Shown in pieces: positions 22,616-32,550 of a stretch of DNA of 36,343 nucleotides (the first letter of the stretch is position 1; each line of letters opens with the position of its first letter). The notes beneath the pieces were generated by a model. It was not told the DNA's origin and did no database searches. It worked only from the letters and a program-made list of their open reading frames with translations. Made by a program: the position numbers and the translations under genes. Source of the stretch: a virus; IMG/VR virus record IMGVR_UViG_3300028573_000036, positions 1 through 36,343 of that record; one strand, written 5' to 3'.

Positions 22616-24877
22616 TTAGTTTACAATCATATATCCAACTACGCTGACATCAGTTGCCAATGGCACTGTTGCGTTTGCAGTTGTCAAGGAGTTTATCACA
22701 AACGAAGTACCATTAACAATAGTTCCTACACTTAAGATACCTAAAGCTGCAGCTCCTGTTGCTCCTACAGAGGTTCTAGTAAGGAAAATTATTGAGTTCG
22801 TAGTAACTGCTGTTGTAGAAACCGTTGCAGTACCCGCGACTAGAGTTACGGTACCAAAAGAGTTGGCTCCTGCTGTGATTGTAGTGCCTACAGAAGTGCT
22901 TTGGATCTTATTTCCTGCTGTACCAAGAACTAGATTACCATTGGTAGCTGTGATAGCTCCTAGGGTAGCTGTTAAGGTTGTAGAAGCTGTTAATGCTCCT
23001 GTAACCGAAGTTGCTCCGACTAGCGAGATGCCACCTGATCCTGAGTTGATCGTGGTGGTCGATGTGCTACCGGTAGCACCCATAGTGAGGTTTCCTGAAG
23101 TCAGAGCTGCACCGATAGTGATTGCGCCTGTCGTTACACCTGTTCCTATAGTTATGTTCGATCCTGCAGCACCTGTCACCAGGAAGTTTCCTGTTCCTAC
23201 TTTCAGGCTCATAGAGGATCCGCCACTTGTAGAGCCTATAGTTACTAAATTTGCACCTGCAGCAGTAGCAACGTTCACTGTAGCACCAGCAGTAGTTGCG
23301 TTTGCTATCGAAACTGTTGTAGAACCTGACCCATTTGCAATCAATACACTATTAGTTGCTCCAGATGAGCTACCGATAGTTATGGAACCTGTTTGCGCTG
23401 TTCCTCCTACGAGGATAGTACCTGTAGTTAGACCTGTGCCCGCTGTTATTGTAGAAGTTGTTCCACCTGTAAGAGTCATAGCTTGACCAGCTACTACAGA
23501 TAAAGCTAGAGCTGCACCTGAGGCAACAGTAATTGCTCCGCTAGTTGCAGAACCTATGGTCACAACGTGAGCTGCATTACCTGTACCGATCTTAACAGTT
23601 CCCGCTGTAGTAGCTGCACTGTCACCGAAAATGTTAACTGAGAGTGTGCCACCAGCGTTGGTATTGTTAAACATGTCGATTTTGTTCGTTCCGGAAGTGA
23701 TACCACCACTGAACAGGCTTATTGTTCCTGTTCCGCCGTTAATCGCGCCATTTAGCACTTTGAAGTTCTGTGTGCCTTGGGTGTTAGCACCACCTAAGAA
23801 TTGAACTGATTGGATATTGGCACCTGCTGTTACACCTTCCATCACAGCTAGGGTCTGTGCAGCGTTAGGTGTAGCTCCATCCATGAGTTTGACTACTTGT
23901 GTGCCTGTAACGGATGCAGCATTTAGAATATCAACCTCATCATTTGCTGAAGTTTGGCCTGCTCCGATAGTTACTGTAGATTGGCCTGTACCTGCTTGGA
24001 TTGCTACTGTAGAAGTAGCTGAACTGCTACCTATTGTGATATTTCCTGAGCTTTGAGCTGTACCGCCGATTGTAATAGTACCTGTAGTGGTAGATGCACC
24101 AATTGCGTAAGTTGAACTAGCAGCGCCATCCAGAGTAAAGTTACCTGTACCGACTTTCAATGCCATCGATGAGGTACTTGTGTTACTACCTATAGTAACG
24201 ATAGCTATTGTTCCAGCATCACCGATAGCAATTGTGTTCTGTGTAGCCGCACCGTGGCCAATCTGCGTAACGTTAGTGCCAGTACCACCGTTGATACTTA
24301 CAGTGTTACCACCATTACCAGAAGCCACATTGACTGTCTGTGCGCCCGATGTGTTGTTAGCGATAGAGACTGTGTTGTTACCTGATCCGCTTGCCAACGT
24401 GACTGTAGAGGCCGTGTTAGAATCTGCAATTCTTGCCGCAGTAGACCCGCTACCTTTAGTTTCTATAGTGCCATCGACAATTAAGTTGCCTGGGAATTCA
24501 TCTGGGGATACTAAGGCTAGTTGAAGAGTGCTTCCCGATCCTGTTACGCTGATTTGGTTCGCAGTTCCTATGATATTGATATTGCCACCAGAAGGAAGAG
24601 CAACGCCTCCACCATCTCCTGTAAGTTGGGCTACTGTGCCTGATGCCACGCCGATTTGTTGCCAGGTTACTGAGCCGTTCACACCGGTATTTGAGGTGGC
24701 TATGAAGGCTGTGTTGTTGGTTTGATTGATGGCGATTGTACCCACATTAACACCCGTAGCACGTGTTGCAGGCGTAGCAGTAGTAATGTAAATGACGTCA
24801 GCAGGGTTATTTACTTGGCCTCCTGAGTAGAAAGGCACAACTTTATGTCCGCCCCAGCTTGTGTTATTGAATGGCAT
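22616..24877 (-). CDS. Long repetitive tail fibre, 753 aa
   Basis: GGAG precedes the ATG. The first about 130 residues are an anchor with GDGGGVALPSGGNINI followed by the GTANQISVTGSGS type of linker. The middle consists of repeated Thr/Gly/Ile-rich beta units of the form T-I-T-I-G-S with a 60-65 residue larger repeat (SSMALKVGTGNFTLDGAAS, later SSMSLKVGTGNFLVTGAAG), so a long fibrous beta shaft is likely. The C-terminal about 80 residues form a globular tip. It lies after the ejection proteins, as tailspike genes do in P22-like phages. Confidence 0.85.
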   Translation of the reverse strand: MPFNNTSWGGHKVVPFYSGGQVNNPADVIYITTATPATRATGVNVGTIAINQTNNTAFIATSNTGVNGSVTWQQIGVASGTVAQLTGDGGGVALPSGGNINIIGTANQISVTGSGSTLQLALVSPDEFPGNLIVDGTIETKGSGSTAARIADSNTASTVTLASGSGNNTVSIANNTSGAQTVNVASGNGGNTVSINGGTGTNVTQIGHGAATQNTIAIGDAGTIAIVTIGSNTSTSSMALKVGTGNFTLDGAASSTYAIGASTTTGTITIGGTAQSSGNITIGSSSATSTVAIQAGTGQSTVTIGAGQTSANDEVDILNAASVTGTQVVKLMDGATPNAAQTLAVMEGVTAGANIQSVQFLGGANTQGTQNFKVLNGAINGGTGTISLFSGGITSGTNKIDMFNNTNAGGTLSVNIFGDSAATTAGTVKIGTGNAAHVVTIGSATSGAITVASGAALALSVVAGQAMTLTGGTTSTITAGTGLTTGTILVGGTAQTGSITIGSSSGATNSVLIANGSGSTTVSIANATTAGATVNVATAAGANLVTIGSTSGGSSMSLKVGTGNFLVTGAAGSNITIGTGVTTGAITIGAALTSGNLTMGATGSTSTTTINSGSGGISLVGATSVTGALTASTTLTATLGAITATNGNLVLGTAGNKIQSTSVGTTITAGANSFGTVTLVAGTATVSTTAVTTNSIIFLTRTSVGATGAAALGILSVGTIVNGTSFVINSLTTANATVPLATDVSVVGYMIVN

Positions 24878-24954
24878 ATGATTCTCCGCGTAAGGATTTG
24901 TTATTAGGATAAAGCTTATCTCCTAAATCATAATTGTGCAACAAGATTAAATCA

Positions 24955-24984
24955 TTGACTATAATGTTGTGATAAGGTTATAGT
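24955..24984 (+). promoter_or_regulatory. Isolated + promoter, copy of the recurring element
   Basis: TTGACT (24955-24960), 18 bases, TATAGT (24979-24984). The interval ATAATGTTGTGATAAGGT is nearly identical to the - reading of the 10767 palindrome. It points away from the surrounding - genes, into the 39-codon ORF at 25005. Confidence 0.85.
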
Positions 24985-25004
24985 TGTGGGAAAGGAGAAA
25001 AGTT

Positions 25005-25124
25005 ATGTCATCACTAGTAGATCAAGCACAATGGGCAGCAATTATTTTATTATTCTGTGGACCATGGTTTTGGCCATTAAGTGCTTTCTTTTTCTGGTTA
25101 TCTTGGAAAGAGTTAAGAAAGTAA
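25005..25124 (+). CDS. 39-aa membrane micro-protein with its own promoter
   Basis: ATG 25005 has AAAGGAG at ideal spacing, and the TATAGT box of the promoter lies about 20 bases before. A 17-residue hydrophobic stretch with GPWFWPLSAFFFW, then WKELRK, gives a single membrane pass with a positive C-terminus. It overlaps the 742-aa gene's end tail to tail by 12 bases. Being transcribed separately from the virion genes, it could act early (exclusion, host takeover) or in lysis. Not in any recognised family. Confidence 0.75.
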   Translation: MSSLVDQAQWAAIILLFCGPWFWPLSAFFFWLSWKELRK

Positions 25125-27341
25125 AAAAATTAGCTTGCCTGCGCCCCCAGATGCTAATCCGGCTTTCGTAGCTACTTTCTTTACAAATTCTCTAGTTAAT
25201 TCTTTTTCACCTGCTTCTTCTGCCATTTTTAGAACAATATTAAAATTATGTTCTCCATATAGCTCTATAAGGATTTCTCTATCATGAGTATCAAGCATTC
25301 TTTCTTTGAGTATATTGCCTGTAGGTCGTGCTTTATGCTGGCCGCCAAATAGAATATCTTTTCCTTTGTGTAGTTTATTTTTCTGAAATACTTCTGGAGG
25401 AAGAGCTTGACGCATTTCTTTAATATCATCTACATCATTAAACTTTCTTTCAATTTGACTAGCTTTTAGTTTTTGTGGCGCTTTTATTTCTTTGGGAGTT
25501 TTTGGTGTAGGAGGTTTAGGAACTTTCTGCACAGAAGGCACTATAGGTTTTGGCGGTGGCGGGGGTGCTTTTCCTCCTGGAGTAAGCTGTGCTCCGCTAA
25601 ATTCAAGATCAAACATTTGGCGAAGTTGAGACTGTTTTTCTGGGCTTATTACGGAAGACAATTTATCAATATCAGCTGCTATATCCTGAGGATTGTGTTT
25701 GAGAGGGTTTTCAAAGTATTTCCCTAATTTATTGTTGACTATTTCCCTTTCTATATTAGTAGAAATTTGTTGACCGCCAGGCATTTGTAAGAGTAAATTC
25801 TGTACCCTTCTAAAATTATCAGGATTTTCTAGAGATTCAAGGTTTGCTATAAAATCATAATTAGCAGGATCTGTAAATTTCTCTACATACTTATTATCAA
25901 AGGTTTCACTAAATTGCCGGCGCAGAGCACGTGCTTCATTCCATATTTCTGTAGCTGCCTCATTCCCAGTTTCTTTATTGAACTGTGTTACGCCTTCTTC
26001 AAGATCATTACGAAGCACTCGCCACATATTTTTCTGATTTCCAGGCATGTAGGGGTCTCGTAACTTTGTGTTTATTTCCTGGATTTCACGTATTAAACTT
26101 TCTTGTGTAACATCATCCCTCATTTGAACAGCTTTAGTTTCTGGATCTCTTATGATAAGTTTTTCGCTTATTCTTCTAGCTTCAGATGCCATAGCAGCTT
26201 GTTCAGAATTTGGGGGATATCCCTTCCATTCTCTCATTCTAGATTGAAGTTTACTAAGTAAATAACCTCTTTCACCCTGTATACCTTTCATGGCTTCTTT
26301 TGAAGCTGTGTATACATGATTTACTGCGTCCCAAGAATCATTTTGAAGTTTACGGAAATTCTTTGTTACCTGTTCCCCAGCTTTTGCTGGATCAACAATT
26401 CTCTGAGGATAAATTACATCGTTAAATACCTGTTCTGCATCTGAACGAGCACGCGCTGTTTTAATAGTAGGGTGCGTAATATTTTGCGTTTGTGTTTTCG
26501 GAGTATTTTGACTGGAAGTATTTAATGCTTTTTGATATTCGGCTTGTGCTGCTTGGTTTTCTGCTTCAATAGCTTTTTTAGCTGCTTCTACTTTTTGAGC
26601 ATGTTCAGCAAGCGCTTTTTGATGTAAAGCTTCCGCAGCTTCACTCTGAGCTAAATATGGTCTTTCAGGAGCGCCATGTATCAATGGATCAATGATTTCT
26701 GCTGGTTTTGGCCCTTCAAATAGTCCTCTAGCCCATTTATAGCCTTTACCAATACCTTTAGCTCCTGCTATTAAAGCTTTCCCAGCTAAATGCGTACCAC
26801 CAAATAAAGCTGCTTCTCCGAATACTTCCCCTGGCGTAGCTGTCTTCCCTTCTTCAATAGCCTTCTGTGCTACTTTATATGTTGCTCCAGTACCAATGGA
26901 AGTAAGTATGTCAAATCCTCGCATGGCTGAAATTGTCGGAGCGACATATTTTGCAGCAGATGTAAGACCTGTAGCAATTCCTGTTATCGGCAAAAGAGCT
27001 CCTGCTGTCTCTACAGCACCAACTCCTTGGGGTATCTTTCGCTGTAAATTACCTTGCTGTCGTGCTGGTCCTTCGAGATGTCGTGTAGCACCAAATGTAG
27101 CTCCAGATAGCAAAGCACCACCTATTTCAGCTTCTCTTTGTCCAGCCATTTCTCTTGATAATGCTGCACGTTCTTCAAATGGCAACGATAGATAGGCTTC
27201 TCTCTCCGAAATTTCTTTATCTTGAATATTAACTGTATTATTCCAATCAAAAGACCCTGAAGATGGTTGTTGTTGTTCCGAATTCATAGGTGGAGTTTCA
27301 GGCTGCCAAATTGGTGTTGTTTGATCCCAGTTAAAGGTCAT
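25113..27341 (-). CDS. Large ejection-type virion protein, 742 aa
   Basis: Third of three consecutive genes placed like P22 gp7-gp20-gp16, which enter the host with DNA and form a conduit. N-terminus Trp/Gln-rich; residues about 75-200 contain Gly/Ala-rich, mildly hydrophobic segments (GGALLSGATFG, AGALLPITGIATGLTSAAKYV) suited to membrane insertion; then a long Lys/Glu helical region and a Pro/Lys-rich patch (PPPPPKPIVPSVQKVPKPP). ATGA overlap with the 459-aa gene. Role by gene order and composition. Confidence 0.75.
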   Translation of the reverse strand: MTFNWDQTTPIWQPETPPMNSEQQQPSSGSFDWNNTVNIQDKEISEREAYLSLPFEERAALSREMAGQREAEIGGALLSGATFGATRHLEGPARQQGNLQRKIPQGVGAVETAGALLPITGIATGLTSAAKYVAPTISAMRGFDILTSIGTGATYKVAQKAIEEGKTATPGEVFGEAALFGGTHLAGKALIAGAKGIGKGYKWARGLFEGPKPAEIIDPLIHGAPERPYLAQSEAAEALHQKALAEHAQKVEAAKKAIEAENQAAQAEYQKALNTSSQNTPKTQTQNITHPTIKTARARSDAEQVFNDVIYPQRIVDPAKAGEQVTKNFRKLQNDSWDAVNHVYTASKEAMKGIQGERGYLLSKLQSRMREWKGYPPNSEQAAMASEARRISEKLIIRDPETKAVQMRDDVTQESLIREIQEINTKLRDPYMPGNQKNMWRVLRNDLEEGVTQFNKETGNEAATEIWNEARALRRQFSETFDNKYVEKFTDPANYDFIANLESLENPDNFRRVQNLLLQMPGGQQISTNIEREIVNNKLGKYFENPLKHNPQDIAADIDKLSSVISPEKQSQLRQMFDLEFSGAQLTPGGKAPPPPPKPIVPSVQKVPKPPTPKTPKEIKAPQKLKASQIERKFNDVDDIKEMRQALPPEVFQKNKLHKGKDILFGGQHKARPTGNILKERMLDTHDREILIELYGEHNFNIVLKMAEEAGEKELTREFVKKVATKAGLASGGAGKLIFLLS

Positions 27342-28717
27342 TTTAAAAGAACTCCTCCACTTTGTTTAGCTGATGCAATATCTTGCATTCTAACTTCTCT
27401 AACTGATCCATCGGGAGCCATCATAAAGGTCATACCAGGAGATGGCGATTTCCCGATAATATTAGTTTTGGCGCTTTCAATATCATACTTAAACTTTAGT
27501 TTAGAATTCATTTCTTGCTGCATAGGAGCAATATATTCATCTACTTTTTCTTGCCACTGTTCATATGATATCCCTTTTTCTTTAGCAAACCTTTTCATGG
27601 CTTTACTTTTTTCCACATTGAGCACAGCTTCATTCAACAGATTTTCTGCTAGGAATCTATTGGCTTGTGTTCCTTTATATGGATTAGGAATAGATGACAT
27701 GGAAATCAAGATTTCTCTAGTAGAAGGATTGCTGCCACCTTCTTGTTTAGGTTTTAGAGATTTCCTTAAGAGGCTAAATAATTCTTGTTGTTCAGGAGTT
27801 TTAAGGAGTTCCGCTAATTCTGAATGATTCTTTCCCTCTAGAATACCCATTGTTACATTTCTAAGGAAATTAGAGTCCAAACTAACTTTTCCAGTATCAA
27901 TCAGTTGAACTGCACGTTTCAAATCGGCCACATTTTTCTCAAGATCTTGCGTATTCGTATAAGGTTTGACCTCTGCTCTAATGGCGTCAATATCTTTTAC
28001 TTGTAATTTTTGATTAAATTGCTGTTTTTGACGTACATCTTCTCGCCTCTGATTTGCTTTGTCTTGATAGTCTTTTTGCAAAGCAACGTTACCTATTTTA
28101 GCAGCTTCACTTGCCGCCTGATCATAAGCATCTGCCTCATTTAACAATTGTTGTTGCGGATCAATCTGCTGAGGTTGCTGTTGTGGAGTTCCTTGCTGCG
28201 CTCCTTGAATAGCTTGAGGTTGTTGTTGCGAAGCATAAGGATTGTAGTTTTGATCTATTCCTTGCATTATTTGTGCCGTAGCATTCCTAGAAGCATTCGC
28301 AGGCCCATTTACAGTAAAAGGTCTTTGTGTTGGAGTTCCTTCTGCTCCAGGTTGTGCTGTTGTAGGAGCTACATTCTGATTCTGGGTTACAGGTTCATTA
28401 CTCCTGATAGGAGTAGTTCCACCTTGACTTGCTGGCGCGCCACCACGTCCTAAACGTTGATTCAACTTCTCTTCAATGCCGCCTATAAGTGATTCATTGG
28501 CAGACTTCTTGTAAACCTCAGTGCCTAATTTCTCCTGGCCAATACTAGCCAATGCCATTGCTTTTTGGATGGGGGTAGCATTAGGATCGGCTATAGTAGC
28601 CTTGGCTAGTTGTACTTCTCTTTCCGCTTTTACATAAGCATTATGTCTTGAAAGTGCTCCTATAATACCATTTGGACCCTGAATAGGTTGTACTCCTGCT
28701 TGCTCATATCTAGGCAT
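27338..28717 (-). CDS. Ejection-type virion protein, Gln-rich, 459 aa
   Basis: Residues about 75-180 are dominated by Gln, Ala, Pro and Thr (QQQPQAIQGAQQGTPQQQ). The remainder is a Glu/Lys helical region. Layout corresponds to a P22 gp20-like internal protein. The GGAGGTG ribosome site sits inside the end of the 227-aa gene. Function inferred from gene order. Confidence 0.75.
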   Translation of the reverse strand: MPRYEQAGVQPIQGPNGIIGALSRHNAYVKAEREVQLAKATIADPNATPIQKAMALASIGQEKLGTEVYKKSANESLIGGIEEKLNQRLGRGGAPASQGGTTPIRSNEPVTQNQNVAPTTAQPGAEGTPTQRPFTVNGPANASRNATAQIMQGIDQNYNPYASQQQPQAIQGAQQGTPQQQPQQIDPQQQLLNEADAYDQAASEAAKIGNVALQKDYQDKANQRREDVRQKQQFNQKLQVKDIDAIRAEVKPYTNTQDLEKNVADLKRAVQLIDTGKVSLDSNFLRNVTMGILEGKNHSELAELLKTPEQQELFSLLRKSLKPKQEGGSNPSTREILISMSSIPNPYKGTQANRFLAENLLNEAVLNVEKSKAMKRFAKEKGISYEQWQEKVDEYIAPMQQEMNSKLKFKYDIESAKTNIIGKSPSPGMTFMMAPDGSVREVRMQDIASAKQSGGVLLK

Positions 28718-29400
28718 TAAGCACCTCCACCAATATTAGTAGTTGTAGGGTTTATAGGAGGAGTTTTACCGAAAATGTTTGGATACTTCTTTCCAAATTC
28801 AGTATTGCCAAGATTAGTCCATGCCTGCCCAAAGTTAGTAAAACCTTGCTCTTCTTGATTAGTTCGAGGTATGTAAGCGCTAGGATCAGACAAGGAAAAT
28901 TGCGATATCTGCCCTCGATTCTGTGCGTTGAATCCCTTATTCTGGTTGCTCATATTCATCAGGTTGAAGGCATATCTTTCCTTGGCACCTGCGAGGTCTC
29001 CTGCAATTTGCTGAGAAAGATTCCCAGCAGATTGCGCAAGTGCTTGTTGCAGAGCGGATCCCCCGTAGCCTGCCGCACCACCAAACTTCGTTATCACATC
29101 AGGGACCGTCTGCTGATTGAAGGTATTCACAGCTCTCTGTACAACTGGTTCATAGAATTGATTTGCCCCTTTGCTACTTCTTTGAAGCCTTTCCTGAAGA
29201 TCAGACAGCTTGTGTGGAATAACATCTTTCTTAAGCTGCCTTTGAAGCTCTCGTGTGCCCTTTTTTGCTGTTTTAGCTGAACGACGTTCACGATATTTAG
29301 CAATATGCTGCTGCTCTTTTTCGGATCCGTGACCTTTATAAAGGTCATATCCTGATTTTGTAGCTTGCGCGATTGCTATCAATGTCATTGGGTCTACCAT
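28717..29400 (-). CDS. Ejection-type virion protein, 227 aa
   Basis: Begins with a short hydrophobic helix (MTLIAIAQATKSGYDLY), then a strongly basic helix, then Gly/Gln/Ala-rich and Asn/Phe-rich segments (GGAAGYGGSALQQALAQSAG). Size and position fit the smallest P22-like internal protein (gp7-like). The stop and the next ATG overlap (TAATG). Confidence 0.75.
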   Translation of the reverse strand: MVDPMTLIAIAQATKSGYDLYKGHGSEKEQQHIAKYRERRSAKTAKKGTRELQRQLKKDVIPHKLSDLQERLQRSSKGANQFYEPVVQRAVNTFNQQTVPDVITKFGGAAGYGGSALQQALAQSAGNLSQQIAGDLAGAKERYAFNLMNMSNQNKGFNAQNRGQISQFSLSDPSAYIPRTNQEEQGFTNFGQAWTNLGNTEFGKKYPNIFGKTPPINPTTTNIGGGA

Positions 29401-29407
29401 ATATCAC

Positions 29408-29911
29408 CTATAATCTTGTGCCTTGAATATTAACGTTAAATGAACCTACTATGCCAGATCCAGATAAACTATGATTGATAAAATAATATTTCGGCCCTGT
29501 TCCGCTAGGAACATTCTGAAAAGTTATTGTTAAAGCAACTGCGCCTAAAGTTGGCCCTACACCATCTGTATTTTGCGTAGAAGTCCAATCCCCATCAGCA
29601 TTTGGATCAACTTTAGTTAACTGAAAAATATAAGATGGCCAATAATTAGTCCTTCCATTTGAATCTATATAAGGTTCTGATCCAGAAACATTTATAAGAT
29701 AAGATCCAGTAGTATCAAGATTAGGTATCTGAGTCGGATTTTCACTAATAGCCATCTGGAAGATGCCATTATCTTTTTGATTTATGGCAAATGCCATTTC
29801 CTCATATAGTCGAGTCATAAACCAAGGGATATCTTTAGGATTTTCTGGCCATATGATGCTCGTAGGCAAATTTGGGTATTGGTAGTTATTATTGTTATTA
29901 AGGCCTGTCAT
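29408..29911 (-). CDS. Tail/neck-associated protein, 167 aa
   Basis: The start is set at ATG 29911 because it forms an ATGA with the 880-aa gene's stop and has AGGGAG upstream; the TTG at 29941 lacks a site. The first 15 residues contain an Asn run (NNNNNY). The rest is beta-rich with a central YWPSYIFQLTKVDP. It lies between the nozzle-like and first ejection gene, in the place of a tail needle or accessory protein, but no coiled coil is seen. Confidence 0.74.
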   Translation of the reverse strand: MTGLNNNNNYQYPNLPTSIIWPENPKDIPWFMTRLYEEMAFAINQKDNGIFQMAISENPTQIPNLDTTGSYLINVSGSEPYIDSNGRTNYWPSYIFQLTKVDPNADGDWTSTQNTDGVGPTLGAVALTITFQNVPSGTGPKYYFINHSLSGSGIVGSFNVNIQGTRL

Positions 29912-32550
29912 GGTGTCAATCTCCCTGCTGGGGATGCCCAAAGTAGATGTCCTAGTATTTTAAACCCAGTCTCTCCATTGTCTGTAATTGTCCAACGGAT
30001 AAATTGCGCTTGGACATTGAGATAGATCCGTTTCCATGCAAAATCGCTGTTTGGAGGACCATCTAGCGTTACTGTCTTAGTATAGAGAGGAGAATCGTTT
30101 GTTGTTGAGTTGCTAAAGAAAAATTGATAAGTAAGCACAACAGCAGCATTTACAGTATAATATACATCCAGGTATCCAAATGTTGCGCTTATTCCCATCT
30201 CCCCGATGAATGGGTTATATTTCTTTGAAGTGACATTCATCTTGATCTTGGCACCATTATCATCTGGGCCTTTATTTAAGATAAGGATATTTCCTAAAAA
30301 GTCGCCACCAAGCATTATAAGCGACTTTTTCTGAAGTAAATAGTTATCCCAAGTTATGTCTGCATTTTCCCAAGTCAGTCCTTCCGGCCAAGCTTCGGTT
30401 CCTATAGCAAAGTCTGCCCATGTGAAGTCTTTAGACTCGTCTAGACTTGTGGCATAAATGACACTCAAGGCCATATTGTAGACAGACCAAGAGTCCTCAA
30501 GATAGTTCCAAACAAGCACTTGATCGCTTGTCGCCGAGTTATTTCGCATGGAAGGGTATAACATCCAGGACTGACTTAGAACATCAAATCTCGCTCCATA
30601 ACATTGTTGGAATTCATCTTGATTAATTGCTTGATATTGGTCGAAGATCTTTTTGTCATAGCGATCCAGAGCCTGGCCATCGGTAGAACAAAGGCCTTTT
30701 GTTCCCATAGAAGTTACTATATCATCAAATTCTATCGAGGCATAAGGTGCATCACAAGTTTTTGTAGAGTTCAATTTGAAGAACTGGAATGGAGCAAAAG
30801 CACTACCTGTATTTTTATAGATAAAGGTGTCTCGCTGGCAATGAACTATGAGAAAGTCCTTTAAGAAACTAGCGCTTTGTATCCATCCATAGGTGGATAA
30901 TGATGAGAAACCTCCACTTCCTGGGATATCTTGTACAGTATTTGTAGGTTGAAGGAGGGCGCTAAAGAAGATCTCTTGCCCCTCTGGATTGCCATTTCCT
31001 ATACTTGTTGTGGGCCTAAAAAACAGCAGTCTATCGCCAAAGACTTTTACATCTAAGGCCCTTAAAATCTGGTTTCTTCCTAATCCCAGTACAGATTGAT
31101 TTATCGCAAAGGCAGGTCTAGAAAGATAGGTACCATTGAAAAGTGTGACTGGATCAACGTTGTTTGTAAGATACAGAAATCCGAATTGAAACTGAGGTGG
31201 GTTTGTGCTTATAGGAACTAAGTTTGTCTGTTTATCCCAGTTAGTCCAGTTGAAGAAGTTGCTTTGATTCCCTGTAAAGTAGTCATTCTGTAAGGTAAAA
31301 GTTACATTGATAGCCCAGCCTTTTTTGAATGTCATATTATTTAAGTTAATGGTAAATTCACCTGTAGGATAATCAATAGTTCCTGCTGCGAAAATAGTTC
31401 CTGCTGTCAATGAACCTATTCCGTTATCATTTTGAGTCTCCTGAACAACTCCTGTCGTATTATCAACTAGCGATACAGTAATTGAAAGAGGCGCTATATT
31501 GCTAAAAGTTGGGAATGTCGCACCTAAAGTAGCTGAAGCAGAATTGAAATTAGTATAATTTAGAGTAGCTCCTCCACCACTATCTTTAGGGATAACAAAA
31601 AGAGTTTCGTTTACATCACAGATAGCCTGAAAAGCGGTGCCAGAGCTATTTAACACAGAGAGTCTTCTTTCATCCTCTACAGTAAGTCTAAATGTACCAT
31701 CAGCCTCATTTTCCCATTGATTGATACCCATTATGGTTAGAGATGAAGTTGATCCCGCATAACCGATAGAGATAGGGGAATTGTTTACTGCTGTGCCGCC
31801 TCCATTAACAGTAAGAGACCATGCTCCAGTATTATATACAATAGAACTTCCTGGAACCGCAACACCTCCTCCATTCGGAAGGGTTCTAAAATTTCCAGCC
31901 CCATCATCAAAATAAGCTGTATATCCCGTTCCTGATTTATCAAATGCTAGATATACTGTTCCTGGTGTTATAGGTAAATTGTCTGTGATTATTCCGGAAA
32001 AAGGGCCACCTGATCCATCAGCAAGCTCTAGGAAATATTCATTAACATTTGTATTGGAAGCGGTTTTATTGACAAAGGAATAGTCTATCATTATAGGTCT
32101 TCCTGTAGTCACATTGCTATCAGATGTTATAGACCAATCACCTGTGAGATAATCAATAGTTCCAGTGCCACCCATATTTCCTGTAAGAACACCTATTCCA
32201 TTGTCAGTATAAGTCTCTGTAATCCCTGGAAGACCAGTCAGCCTAGTTCGAACAGTTACTGTACCTGCGATAATAGGAAGATGAATTCCAGTTGGAGTAT
32301 TAGTTGAAGGAGTTCCCATATAATTCTTGCCGCCATCCCCATAAGCAAGAATCTGTGAGTTGCAATAAGTTAGATTACCAAGCAAAGTTTGTCCATCACG
32401 CTTCCATATCTCACCTCTATTGACGTAAGCATCCTGTACGTCAACGTAGGCATCTTCTGGAGCTATCCATGATTCATAGTACTGGAATAGCCCTGTTTCA
32501 GACTTTCCCTTACCGATAAGAAATGGCTTGTATGATGAAAAACTGGTCAT
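29908..32550 (-). CDS. Nozzle-like tail protein (P22 gp10-like), 880 aa
   Basis: Gene order after the adaptor and a propeller-like C-terminal part point to the tail nozzle hub. The N-terminal 60 residues (GKSETGLFQYYESWIAPEDAYV) are an attachment segment. Two inserted beta modules with G-T-I-D-Y-x-T-G (about residues 128-138 and 390-400) and one related S-I-V-Y-N-T-G (about 236-242) break the sequence. From about residue 480 the repeated ALDVKVFGDRLLFFRP, STDGQALDRYDKK and QVLVWNYLEDSW segments look like blades of a propeller. Confidence 0.82.
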   Translation of the reverse strand: MTSFSSYKPFLIGKGKSETGLFQYYESWIAPEDAYVDVQDAYVNRGEIWKRDGQTLLGNLTYCNSQILAYGDGGKNYMGTPSTNTPTGIHLPIIAGTVTVRTRLTGLPGITETYTDNGIGVLTGNMGGTGTIDYLTGDWSITSDSNVTTGRPIMIDYSFVNKTASNTNVNEYFLELADGSGGPFSGIITDNLPITPGTVYLAFDKSGTGYTAYFDDGAGNFRTLPNGGGVAVPGSSIVYNTGAWSLTVNGGGTAVNNSPISIGYAGSTSSLTIMGINQWENEADGTFRLTVEDERRLSVLNSSGTAFQAICDVNETLFVIPKDSGGGATLNYTNFNSASATLGATFPTFSNIAPLSITVSLVDNTTGVVQETQNDNGIGSLTAGTIFAAGTIDYPTGEFTINLNNMTFKKGWAINVTFTLQNDYFTGNQSNFFNWTNWDKQTNLVPISTNPPQFQFGFLYLTNNVDPVTLFNGTYLSRPAFAINQSVLGLGRNQILRALDVKVFGDRLLFFRPTTSIGNGNPEGQEIFFSALLQPTNTVQDIPGSGGFSSLSTYGWIQSASFLKDFLIVHCQRDTFIYKNTGSAFAPFQFFKLNSTKTCDAPYASIEFDDIVTSMGTKGLCSTDGQALDRYDKKIFDQYQAINQDEFQQCYGARFDVLSQSWMLYPSMRNNSATSDQVLVWNYLEDSWSVYNMALSVIYATSLDESKDFTWADFAIGTEAWPEGLTWENADITWDNYLLQKKSLIMLGGDFLGNILILNKGPDDNGAKIKMNVTSKKYNPFIGEMGISATFGYLDVYYTVNAAVVLTYQFFFSNSTTNDSPLYTKTVTLDGPPNSDFAWKRIYLNVQAQFIRWTITDNGETGFKILGHLLWASPAGRLTP

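Noticed and set aside
22863-24725. Several open + strand frames opposite the long fibre
   Set aside because: They mirror the Thr/Gly/Ile-rich repeats of the fibre and have no ribosome sites; shadows of biased composition.
22616-24877. Repeats as a CRISPR array
   Set aside because: Repeats are imperfect, in frame and code for fibre shaft units; no constant repeat/spacer pattern and no cas genes.
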